Source: Nymphaea colorata (Eukaryota > Streptophyta > Magnoliopsida > Nymphaeales > Nymphaeaceae). Taken from it: DNA of 64,000 nucleotides. The notes below the pieces were generated by a model. That model was given only the letters and a program-made list of their open reading frames with translations. It did not search any database and was not told where the DNA came from. Positions 54,186-64,000 of this stretch are shown here, one piece after another (within the stretch, counting starts at the first letter, position 1; the number at the start of each line of letters is the position of its first letter). The stretch is from assembly GCF_008831285.2 (NCBI RefSeq), contig NC_045150.1, forward strand, positions 16,491,362 to 16,555,361. The letters are read 5' to 3'. The translations under genes and the position numbers were made by a program.

Positions 54186-54942
54186 CTTGGGCCACAAAGC
54201 GGGTTATTTATTAATCATCTGATGTCTGCAGTTATTTCTTTTTATGTAGATTTATTGATTACTTGAGATGGACTAAGACCCATCTCCCAATAACTTGTTT
54301 GGGTATCCCTCTTTGTCAAGGGAACTTCAGAAGTGACTATTGTGCGGAATTTGAAGGGAAAGTTAAAGAGAAATTATCATTCTAGAAGTGTTGCTCGCTC
54401 GCTCTCTATTGTTTCCATGATAAAAATCCGGAAACAACCGTTAAAGCTCAACCTGTACCAAGGCTTCCTGTGTTGCTGGGGATTCTCTCTTGCAGAATAT
54501 CTTCTGATTATTATTTTTCTCCTCTGATGGACTTGTGTTCTTGATCGTTGCCCTTATTGTCTCAAACTTGGAAGAATTAGTATAATAAGATCGTTTTGCA
54601 TTAGAACCTTTTCTATCAGTCATTGAGATTTGAAAACTTTGGTGAATAAATTGGTTTGTTGTGCGAATGTTTTGCAAAAAAAAATGTGAAGATTTCTTAA
54701 AATCCTTTGAAAAGTCGAATAATTTAGGTCTTTTTCCTAGGTTCTTAAGTCTTCCAAATGTAACATTATTACCTCTCTCTATATATATATTTATATATGC
54801 AGATGGTTGTACATTACGTATGGCTGATGTAACTGAGTGGCAGCCATGCCGCATGCATGAACAGGAATTAAAGGTCTTTAATTTATATATATATTCTCTT
54901 TTATAAAATTTCTCATTTACCTCCTCAAGGGTTGGGGGCACA
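54186..54942. other. Anonymous region, one exon-like stretch
   Basis: 54,803-54,873 (71 nt) sits between tatatatgcag and gtctttaa, so it looks like a small exon. It reads DGCTLRMADVTEWQPCRMHE in one frame. No partner exons or family seen. A 166-codon minus-strand ORF (54,941-54,441) covers the same area and is probably chance. Confidence 0.2.
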
Positions 54943-55135
54943 ACCGGAGCTAGAAATTTTTCATATGGGGGACCAAATTAAAGTTTCTAAATTTTGATTT
55001 AAGCCGAATGATCATTTTTCAAAATTTTTATATAGGACAACTGAAAGTTTTTAAAATTTTACATGTAATTTTTTTTTTTTTGAGGTTGGCCCATGGCCCT
55101 TGCTGGCCTACCCTGGCTCCTCCCTTGGTTGGAGG
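54943..55135. repeat. MITE-like element, relative of 2863-3014
   Basis: Starts gggggcacaaccggagctag and ends ctggctcctccc. The centre shares taaagtttctaaattttgatt and a T run with 2863-3014. Termini are imperfectly inverted. Confidence 0.45.
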
Positions 55136-55194
55136 GGCCCTTTTCCCACATGTTGCATGCAAAATGTGCAAGACGGCCCTGTTGGTTTAATCCT

Positions 55195-57170
55195 TTTGTT
55201 GTAGAAACCAACATTTGAATCAAATAGACAATGCTGCCAATTTGGTGAACGGGGCCAATCCAATAATCTAAATGATTTTCGATGCAAATGAGCAAAAAAT
55301 GAAATTTTGGGCAAAATGAATGGATGGATAGATATAAAATTAATTAAGAATAAAAATTTTTATGTAGCTTACCCTTTTTTCTGTAGTTTTCAAACTCACA
55401 ATGAAGAAAACAAATCAGATGAATTGGGGAGTTGGTAAATGAGCTTGAACTAGTTGAGCTCAGTACTGATCAAGGTATGAGCCGACTTGAGCTCAGAGCT
55501 GACCAAGCTCAAGCATGAGCTCTACTCCTCGTGCGCAGCCTGAGAACTTGTCCTCATATATTCTAATACAAACAACATGCGCCCAGATGTTCTCTACCTT
55601 ATTTTTGGAGCAATCAAAAATTCAACCAAAAAAAAAGGAAAAATGAATGGAAGAATATAAAAAATAATTAAGAATACAAATATTTTTATATCTATTGAGA
55701 AATGCATAAGGAAACAGCAGGTCAAGTTGACGTACCACTGAATGGAAGCATTTATTGGAAATGATTTCTCGGCCCAATCCAGCCGATTCCTGTAACATCG
55801 ATCACCTAATGTATATAGCTCAGTTGTAAATGTCCAGTAAGCCAGCGTCCACTAAATGCAGTGTACTCAAGTTCCATCAGGTCGTTTAAGAAGAAACAAA
55901 AAAAGGATCAATTTGAAACCTGGCAAAAAGAGAACATGATATTGGAAATATGTTGTTACGGTAAGGGCTGCCAAGCAGGGCAGTGAAGTGGAAGTATGAA
56001 GACCCACGAGTTAGAAAAGGTCCCATTGGCACAGATTGTGGAAAAAACAAACGATATTGCTTTCTTTTAAAGAGCAGTAGACTTGAATCTTCCAACAATT
56101 TGAATGAAACAAATAATGGGAAGAAGAGAATCTACAAAAGGACGTTGCTAATTGTTCATGATCATAAGATTTCATGGCACCGATAGTAGTATTAGAATCG
56201 ATGTACATCAACCACTTCCTATCCTCTTTTGAACCAATAGATGTTCAGCAATCATAGTCTGATTGCGAGATAAAAATCAGCAGCCCTATGTTCTGGCAAA
56301 CTTGCATCGAAATCGAATGCATGTAGTTGGCCTAGCGTGACCATCTGCCAAGGGATATTAACCAGTTTTATCATTCAGTAATTTTGGAATAAAACTTATT
56401 TTCTTGGTGAGGAGGAGAGACCATTGCAAAGAGCAGTTACCTAAACCCGACCCACCTCAGACCCATATCTAGGCACTATAGCTGGCCTGTCAGGCCCCAG
56501 ACATGTCGAGCCCGGTAGTACTGACCAACAACCTAACGGGCAAGGACCAAGTGTTATAGTCAACCCATCAGCATCCTGGTAGGCCCAACAATTTTTTGCA
56601 TTTAAAAAAAAATAAATACAACTAAAAACGAGAAAAAAAAGGTTTGCATCGTTCTCTCTTGCATGAATAAATTTAGCATATTATAGTGGAATTGGCTAAA
56701 GGTTATGAAATTGAACCTGACCATGTACTTGGATTTGAATTCTGATTCGAATACGAATGAGAAAAATTCATACCCAAAATTTTCATCCCAAATCAGATTT
56801 CAAAATCTAAATCCAGTCCGAGTCTGATTTTTATATAAGTCTGTATCCAAAACAGAATTTTGAACCCAATCCAAACGATTTTCAAAACGTAAGAGCATTG
56901 AATGTAGGACTTACTTAAAACTAAATTTGACCTAAATCTGAATTTGAATCTGATTAGATATTTATGTATATGTAAATCTGAATCCGACCGCATGTCATTT
57001 TTTAAGTCTGAATGTGGTCTAACTTCCTAATTAAATATTATTTTTTCCTCATATCTTTTTTTTTAACAAATGGTTTGGGTGGATATGTGATGTAAATTGT
57101 GAAAATTAGTAGAAAAAAATTTACCCCTCACATGGTATGAATTTAGTGATCAAGCCCTCAGATACACAAA
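55195..57170. repeat. Segmental duplication, copy 1
   Basis: Aligns in blocks with 60,200-62,560. Shared stretches include gctgccaatttggtgaac, acagcaggtcaagttgac, cggcccaatccagccgattc, ggcaaaaagagaac and aacctaacgggcaaggacc. A third partial copy is at 62,755-63,000. It includes hAT-like debris at 55,435-55,550 (gagctc words) and 56,445-56,595 (cccgacccacctcagaccc). The order of blocks differs slightly between copies. No coding sequence. Confidence 0.8.
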
Positions 57171-57291
57171 AGCAAAAGGCGTCATTGGGAGTGCACGGCA
57201 AAGCAGTACTGGGCTGACAGGGAGACCTGAATTTGCGAGTTTAGACTTTAGAGGTCTTGTAGATATGGTCATGTCATTGACATATCTGGTA
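57171..57291. other. Joint between duplications
   Basis: Short unassigned sequence linking the copies. It includes aaggcgtcattgggagtgc, which recurs as aaggcctcatcgggagtgc at 62,532. Confidence 0.5.
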
Positions 57292-57792
57292 GAAATCAAT
57301 AATATCATTCTCACTCATTTTGTTGGCCAATTCATTGCCAAATGTCTTTACCAAATAAAAAGCTCGTCAAAAGTTTCGTTGACCATCTGAGATAGTGAAG
57401 TGGACCTATGATCCGCTAGAGAGCCGAAGTTCCTACTCAAGCTCTTGTGTCTCTCGGGCCTGAAGTGTACTATCACCCCTGCTTCAATTTGATACCTCTA
57501 ACACTCAAAATTAACATAGCTGACATTGTCTTCCTCCATATATAAAAAACAATAGAAAAGTTAGAATAATTATTCAAACTAAAGCTCACCAAACATCATA
57601 GTGCCTAAGACAATCACTTCTTCCATTTAAGTGTTAAAAAAAGCAGAATAAATGCACCAAAAATATAAGATACAATTTGTACAACCAAAACCCTCATTCA
57701 GTGGGTTGCACACATGAACATGAACATGAGCATGTATATAGGCATTTATATGCATGGATAGAACAAGAAAAAAGACAGAATGTAGCCTGCAA
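57292..57792. repeat. Flank duplication, copy 2
   Basis: Counterpart of 53,640-54,185, in the same orientation. No kinase exon lies to its left, so the gene part of this duplicate is lost or was never included. Confidence 0.85.
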
Positions 57793-57984
57793 GTTAGGAA
57801 AAGGAAAGTTGATGCGTATACATATGTAGATTTTGTAGCTTGCAAGCTTTATTGTTTAGACATCTAGTAGTTGAGCGATTAAACAATAATAATTGCAGAA
57901 AAGTTCATTTTAATAAAAGAAGGTCCAAACTTTGAGAACTTATGGTATTTGGTAATCCATGGACAAGAATTTTGGAAGTGTAAT

Positions 57985-58481
57985 GGAGGGAAGAAGGGTG
58001 TTCGAAAGGGGCGGACATTCTCGCGTTTCTGCTTACATTGCTAATGATCTGATAAAGTCCATGGAGAGCAGTTGAAAACCCTAAGTTCTCTTTCTTAGGG
58101 AGGGATGCTTTCCATGTAAGGGTTCATACTGAGGACGAACTCAGGGTAGTTTTTAGAAGGGGTGAATGGAAACTGGGTGGAAGAGTGATGGTTGCCAGCA
58201 GATGGGATCCAAGATGCTCCGTATCCATATGGGAGTGCCAATCTGGATTAGGGTTCCTAATTTGCCAGTATTTTTATGGAATCGATGCACTTTCCAAGCT
58301 ATTGCCAGAGCGCTATTGGGAGAACCGATGGAAGATGACATCCATACTCAATCGATGTCAAGAATGGGGCTTGCAGAAATTGCGTGCAGGTAGCTTGGAT
58401 TTCAATCCAAAATCCGAGGTTGAATTGGAACTGGAAGAGGGAGAAATTGTTCTTCAAGAACTTGAAGACATTTCAAAGTGA
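57985..58481 (+). pseudogene. DUF4283-type (LINE ORF1-like) remnant
   Basis: In two frames the sequence shows the plant DUF4283 layout. First is FHVRVHTEDELRVVFRRGEW KLGGRVMVASRWDP (about 58,108-58,205, split here at the Trp). Then VPIWIRVPNLPVFLW (58,233-58,280) and ARALLGEPMEDD follow. An acidic end LELEEGEIVLQELED stops at 58,479. The W-x-R-x-P-N-L-P-x-x-L-W signature is characteristic of gag-like ORF1 proteins of plant L1 LINEs and derived proteins. The frame changes once, near 58,215. No reverse transcriptase follows. Confidence 0.65.
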
Positions 58482-59388
58482 ATATATACTCATATGACAA
58501 ATCAGTGTAGAGATGATCAAATGGTGGTTTCTTCTCAAGAGGGTGTGGCAAAGAAAGTTGGGTGGAAGGAAGTGAAGATCTATCATTATGTCAGGAGAGC
58601 TAAGGAGTGGCCGGGAGGGAATAAGGAAAAAAATTTGGGAAAAAATGAGGAGTTAATAAAGGAGAGACCCGGATCAAAAGGAGAACTAGAATTGGGGGAT
58701 AACAAGTTTCGGTTTCTCCATAGGCAGATGGAAGCTGAAAGGAACGTTAGATCCAGAAAGCATGGAATGCAGAGATTAATTTACAGGAGACCAGCAATTG
58801 CAGAGTAACTTGAAGACCAACCAGCTGGTGAGTGACAAGAAGATAGAGCAGGAGATGGAGATTGAATTGATAACAAAAAGAATTGAAGGGGAGAACCGTG
58901 AGTCCTCATCAGGTTTGATTCTTTCTCCTCCAGTAAAAAATAAATTTCAGGATTCTTGTTGTTTGGATGGAATGAAAACTAGCAAAGAAATGACTGGTTT
59001 GGAGAGTGAAGTTATGGTGAACAACTCACCACCAGGTTTGTCAAGGAGAGAAAATGGAAGAACAGCTAGTAAGAAAGGGAAGACGATTGATGATGCTTCC
59101 ACATGGGGGAACATGATTCCAGAGTAATGTGGATAGAGCCGAGGCAGGAAAAGGGGAAACAGAGTCCACTACACAAAGTATATCCTATGACGACACTTTA
59201 TTAAGGACACATCCAGCACTCTATGTGTCCAGTGCAGCCCTTCATTGCGAACAACCACAACGCCTTTCCATTACAAGCAATAGCGCCTTGTCGAAAGTGA
59301 CTCTTGCCTTTAAAATGTTAGTGTCTATTGTATGCCTGTGTTTAAAGTCTGATAGTAGTAAAGGCAAGAGAAGTAGCACAGAGTGGTG
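58482..59388 (+). other. Open-frame linker downstream of the DUF4283 remnant
   Basis: Successive plus-strand frames (58,494-58,808, 58,798-59,127, 59,129-59,389) are rich in Lys, Glu, Gly and Ser with no domain. The composition resembles the disordered region between ORF1 and ORF2 of plant LINEs, and the three frames nearly abut, which suggests one decayed coding region. The LINE assignment is an inference. It is cut by the MITE at 59,397. Confidence 0.4.
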
Positions 59389-59396
59389 ATTGAAGC

Positions 59397-60075
59397 TAGG
59401 GCTGCACACGAGCTGAGTTGAGCTCGAGCTCGGCTTGACTCATGTTTAGTCAGCTCGAGCTCGTCATGACCTTCACATCTTCAGCTCGAGCTCGACTCGA
59501 GCGGCTCGTTTAAACTCGGTAATGCCTTCCTTTTTTGCTGCAACCAAAGGGTATGCATGGGTGAAAGTGTCACTGACGATGTGGGGGAGAAGGAAAGGCA
59601 GCGCGTTGAGGAAAGAGAAAAAGGGAGGAAATGACGACGTGGCGAGGAGGAAAGGCAGCGTGTTGGGAAAAGAGAAAAAGGGAAGTAAAAATGAACATGA
59701 GTCGTGAGGAAAGAGAAAAATGGGAGGAAAAAATAATGAGGTTTAAAGAAATGTGGCTGAAAGGGTGAAGAGGAAAAAAAAAAGGAAGGAAAGTTAGAAA
59801 ATTTAAAACAAAAAAAAAAGATTAAGCTGTGTGTGGGTGAAAGAAAAAAAAAGGAGGGAAAATTAAAAATGCAAAATAAAAAATGAGATTAAAGTCGAGC
59901 CGAGTCGAGTTTAATCGAGTCGAGTTCGACTAACCCGAACTCAACTCATTAACATACTCGAAATTATATTTAAGCTCGAGCTTGACTCATATAAAAAATG
60001 AATCAAGCTCGAGTCGAGTTTACAAGAGCGAGTTCGAGTCGAGCCCGAGTTGGCTCGACTCATTGTGCAGTCCTA
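59397..60075. mobile_element. hAT-type MITE with 8-bp target duplication
   Basis: Left end TAGGGCTGCACACGAGC; right end, read on the minus strand, TAGGACTGCACAATGAG. Flanks are attgaagc (59,389-59,396) and attgaagg (60,076-60,083), an 8-bp target duplication with one mismatch. The subterminal regions are made of gagctcgagctcg words; the centre is purine-rich. 8-bp duplications and short TA-G-G termini fit the hAT superfamily. No transposase. Confidence 0.85.
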
Positions 60076-60199
60076 ATTGAAGGAGTGATGGTCGAAAAAA
60101 GGGGGCAGCAAAAGAAGCTCTGGACTCTGGTTCTCAATGCGCGGAATGAAATACGTATAAAAATATATGTTATATATATATATATATTTGTCAATTTTT

Positions 60200-62560
60200 G
60201 GAAAAATGAATGTTAGAATATATATAAAAATTAATTAAGAATACAAATTTTATCTATCTTACCTTTTTTTCCTTTTGTAATTTATGAACTTACAGTGAGA
60301 AATCAGATCAAATGGGGAGTTGGTAAATGAGCTTGAACCAGTCAACCTCGGTACAGCTCTTCTCGAGCTTGAGACAACAACATATGAGCCGACTTGAGCT
60401 CAACTCCTCATGCGCAACCCGATAACTAGTCCCCATATATTCTAATACAAACAACATACGCCCAGATGTTCCCTACCTCATTTTTAAGGCAATCAAACAT
60501 TCAAGATTGCCTCATGGTCTGATGGCTGTGTTCTAAGAACCGCTGTTTGAATCAAGTCGACAATGTATGCTACCAATTTGGTGAACTGGCCAATTCAAAA
60601 ATGTAAATGATTTAGATGAAAATCAGCAAAAAAAAAAAAACCATTTTATGGAAAAATGAACGGAAGAATACAAAAACTAATTAAGAATAAAAATATTTTT
60701 ATATCTATTAAGAAATGCATAAGGAAACAGCAGGTCGAGTTGACCACCGAATGGAAGCATTTATTGGAAGTGATATCTCGGCCCAATCCAGCCGATTCCG
60801 GTAACATCAATCACCTAATCGTTGGTAATGTATACAGCTCAGTTGTACTCAAGTTCCATCAGGCCGTTTAAGAAGAAGCAAAAAAATAAAAAGATACGGT
60901 AGAAACCAATTTGTTGTAAATGATTTTGACTGTTTTTGGTCTCTCTTCAATAATGCTCTCATAGAAAGACGGAGAAAGGGAGGTGGGAGTGTATAGGAGG
61001 CGTCCAAGAGGAAGTGAGATGAAATAAAGAGAGTGATAGGTTTTACCAGTTCTAGCGGGTTGTCTTCTCTCATTTTTCTCTCTCTCTCTCATTGAAATAG
61101 CCAATAGATGCTTTTCTTTTATTTTGTATCACTAAAAACATTGCAAAAAATGCATTGATGATAGTGTACTCAAGTTCCTTTTATCAGGCCATTTAAGAAG
61201 AAACAAAAAAAGGATAGAGTAGAAACTTGGCAAAAAGAGAACGTTATATTGGAAATATATTGTTATGGTAAGGGCTGCAAGAAAATACTTGTTGATGTAA
61301 TCTTCTGTGCCAAACAAGGCGGTCATGTGGAAATAAGTAGACCTTCGAATTAGAAAAGGTCCCGTTGATGTTACCAGCTAAGCCAGAGGCAGTGAGTGTA
61401 GAAATAACAAATGATGTCGCTTTCTTATAAAGAGCAGTAGACTTGAGTCTTCCAACAATTTGAATTAAACAAAAAATGAACGTGAAATTTCCTGGAAGAA
61501 GAGAATCTAAAAAAGGATGTTGCTAATTGTTCATGACCATGAGATTGCATGGCACCTCAATCAAATGCTAGTAGTATGTAGAATCGATGTACATCAACTG
61601 TTTCCTGTCCTCTTTTGAACCTACAAACGTTCTAGTCATCATAGTCTGATGAAGAGAAAAAAATAAACAGCCATATTTCCCAGCAAACTTGCATCAAAAT
61701 CGAATACATGAAGTTGGCCTAGTGAGACCATTTGCCAGGGGATATTAACCAGTTTTATCATTCATTAATTTCGGAATAAAACTTATTTTCTTGGTGAGCA
61801 GGAGAGACCCACTGCAAAGAGTGGTTACCCAAACCCGACCCACCTCAAACCCATGTCTAGGCACTGTAGCTGGCTTGACAGGACCAGACATGTCGAGCCA
61901 GTCACAGCCCAACAACCTAACGGGCAAGGACCGGTAGGCCCGACAATTTTTTGCACTAAAAAAAATTAAATACAATTTTTAAAATGAAAAGAAGATTTGT
62001 TTTGTTCTCTCTGGCATGGATAAATTTAGCTTATTCTAGTGGAATTGGCTAAAGGTTATGAAATTGAACCAGGCGACGTCATCGGATTTGAATTCAGATT
62101 TGAATACCAATGAGAAAAGTTCATATTCAAATTTTTCATCCCAAATCAGATTTCAAAATCTCAATCCAGTCTGAATTTGATTTTTATATAGGTCTGCATC
62201 TGAAACAGAATTTTGAACCCAATCCAAACGATTTTTAAAATGTAAGAGCATTAAATGTAGGATTGTTATTTGAAACTAAATTTGCCTAAGTCTGAATTTG
62301 AATCTGATCAGATATTTATGTATATATGAATCTGAATCTGATCGAATGTCATTTTTTAAATCTGAATATAGTCTAATTTCTTGATTAAATATTATTTTTT
62401 TGCTCATCTGTTTTTTTTTTTTGAACCGTTTGGAAGGATATCTGATTTAAATTGGAAGATGCCCTTGAAAATTAGTAAAAAAAAAAAAAGTTACCCCTCA
62501 CATGGTATGAATTTAGTGATCAAGTGGAGCAAAAGGCCTCATCGGGAGTGCAGGGCAAAG
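60200..62560. repeat. Segmental duplication, copy 2
   Basis: Counterpart of 55,195-57,170. It holds an additional insert (60,890-61,165) related to the kinase intron, bracketed by a repeated flank of about 45 bases (60,846-60,890 and 61,167-61,210). hAT-like debris is at 60,325-60,422 and 61,825-61,945. Confidence 0.8.
60948..61165. repeat. Kinase-intron fragment copy
   Basis: Shares caataatgct, gggaggtgggagtg, gatgaaataaagagag, ttttaccagttct and aaaacattgcaaaaaatgca with 51,345-51,660 in the same order and orientation. The (TA)n of the intron is absent here. Confidence 0.8.
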
Positions 62561-62754
62561 CCAATACTGGGCAATTAATGTAAACTTACCTGTTGGTAAT
62601 TAAAAAAACAAATCAATAAGGCTTGTGTAAAAAATTTCTAATAACAAATGGCCTATGTGATTTATGTGCAAATAAAAAAAATAAAATTCAATTTTTTGGA
62701 AAAACGGATTGAGGAATGTAAAAATTAATTAAGAATAGAAAACTCGTTCACTGT

Positions 62755-63000
62755 ACCCAACTTCAATCATGCCGTTTAAAAGGAAAAATGAAGTCGAAAT
62801 GTGACAAAAAGAGAACAAGATATTGGAAATATAAAATGTGACAAAAAGAGAACAAGATATTGGAAATATATTTGTTGCTACGGTGAGGGCTGCCAAGAAA
62901 GAGACTCATTGATGTAATCTTCCATGCCAACCAAGGCCCTCGATGAGGAAATAAGAACACCTACGAATAGGAAAAGTCCATTGATGTGATCTTAAGGAAA
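62755..63000. repeat. Segmental duplication, partial copy 3
   Basis: Matches 55,875-56,030 and 61,180-61,370 (gccgtttaaaa, gacaaaaagagaacaagata, acggtgagggctgccaag). Within it a 37-bp unit is tandemly duplicated (62,797-62,833 and 62,834-62,870). Confidence 0.75.
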
Positions 63001-63271
63001 TTGTCTCCACGTTCCACTTAACATTGACATTATTTAGGTTTGAGTCGCTAAGTCTAGCCCCATTGACCACACAAATGTTCGGTGCATAGTTCTTCTGAGT
63101 GCCATCCGGCCAAACATCATTCTTTGGGCTGCCAGCTGTTGGCTTGTCGGCTGTCTATCTGGTGTGTGAGACTGGGTTAAGTTGGGGTCAATCTCAATCC
63201 TTTTTTTGACCTTCAAGTCAAGTTTCACTGTAGTCTTGCTGACTCACGAGTCGTTATTTACTACTCTAGTT

Positions 63272-63584
63272 TATGGCTGCACAATGAGTCGAGCCAGCTT
63301 AAAAACCACTCATAAACTTGAGCTCGAGTTCAAGTGTATACTAAAAATGTTAAGCCAGTTGAGATTGTGTTGTAAGAACTCGAGTTAACTCAATTATAAA
63401 TGAATGAGTTAAACAAAAAAGAAACATTCTTCACATAAATGAGTTAAACGAGTTGAGTTTGAGCTCGATGTTCTATTGTTGAGTTCAGCTCAAGCTTGTT
63501 TTATTGAGCTGAACTCGAGTTTTCTGAGTCAACTCAAGCTTGAGCTAGCCCAACTCTGAGCTCATCTCCTCATGTGCAACCCTA
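63272..63584. mobile_element. hAT-type MITE, second copy
   Basis: Left end tatggctgcacaatgagtc and right end (complement) tagggttgcacatgagg match the termini of the MITE at 59,397-60,075. The interior is gagctcgag words. The flanks ctctagtt and ttcaagac do not form a convincing target duplication. Confidence 0.65.
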
Positions 63585-64000
63585 TTCAAGACCCAATACC
63601 AATTTGTCAATTAAAAACCATTCACCAACGTACATAATGGTGGAGCTAAGATTTTTTTTTAGATTCAAAATTTACTTTAATATTTTAAAAAGCATTTCAT
63701 AAATTTCTCATCATTATAGTTTATCAGATCATCAAATCATTTATTTCAAATAATAACAGTTATTTTTTAAAACTCCCGCTGATCCATTTCTGCCTATTTA
63801 CTGTTTTTCTTATTTAAAAAATTAAATCAGAAAAGTTTTAAAAAAATTATAAATTATAATTTTTTTAACCTAGGGTAATCTCATTGTAATATTGTTGACA
63901 ACCTTTGCGATTGACTGACGACACTAGACTTGACTATTCCAACAAATTGAATTAAACAAAAAAAGGCGAATTTGTCTGGAAGAGAATCTATAGAAGGACC
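63585..64000. other. AT-rich right edge
   Basis: Poly-A/T-rich sequence. The end (63,925-64,000, gactattccaacaaattgaattaaacaaaaaa...) resembles 61,440-61,510, suggesting yet another copy of the duplicated segment continues beyond the window. Confidence 0.5.

Noticed and set aside
54441-54941. 166-codon minus-strand ORF
   Set aside because: AT-rich, Lys/Asn/Ser-rich translation without domain; it overlaps microsatellite-like sequence and a plus-strand exon-like stretch. Probably chance.

Overview
This window looks like a gene-poor stretch of a seed-plant nuclear genome, most likely an angiosperm. The evidence is Ty3/gypsy chromoviruses primed by initiator tRNA-Met, a Ty1/copia remnant, hAT-type MITEs and a leucine-rich-repeat receptor kinase of the plant LRR-XII (Xa21/EFR-like) type with an HCD catalytic loop. 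I cannot name the species. I found no intact protein-coding gene; every recognisable coding region is broken by stops, frameshifts or truncation.

Layout. 1-7,020 is AT-rich DNA with repeat debris: one possible terminal exon (minus strand, about 330-449), a GC-rich repeat, two copies of a dispersed repeat, a minus-strand copia RNase H relic (3,015-3,410) and fragments with CAGGGGCGGAG-like or gagctcga-type ends. 7,021-49,391 is about 42 kb of chromodomain Ty3/gypsy elements with very long LTRs (about 3.6-4.0 kb), nested, tandem and truncated. Element 1 (plus) runs 7,021-12,791. Element 2 (12,792-24,441) and element 3 (24,442-28,609) lie head to tail and share one chimeric LTR. A head-to-tail series of four LTR starts with no internal region follows (28,824-39,187). 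Element 5 (gag-protease only) ends near 42,039. Element 4, on the minus strand, covers 42,040-49,391 and abuts the receptor-kinase pseudogene. 49,392-52,986 is that pseudogene: about 15 LRRs, a transmembrane segment and a kinase split by a 1.4-kb intron. 53,000-64,000 is AT-rich DNA made largely of diverged copies of the pseudogene's intron and 3' flank, plus a DUF4283 (LINE ORF1-like) relic and hAT MITEs, one with an 8-bp target-site duplication.

How the parts work together. Each chromovirus originally had LTR - primer binding site - gag (matrix/capsid, zinc knuckle) - protease - reverse transcriptase - RNase H - integrase - chromodomain - LTR. The most notable structural point is that the polypurine tract and LTR start appear to lie inside the pol reading frame. 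The first 300-500 nt of each LTR would then encode the C-terminal tail of the polyprotein, and this frame is still open in several isolated LTRs. The RLK-derived duplications to the right suggest a decayed tandem receptor-kinase cluster into which the retroelements expanded.
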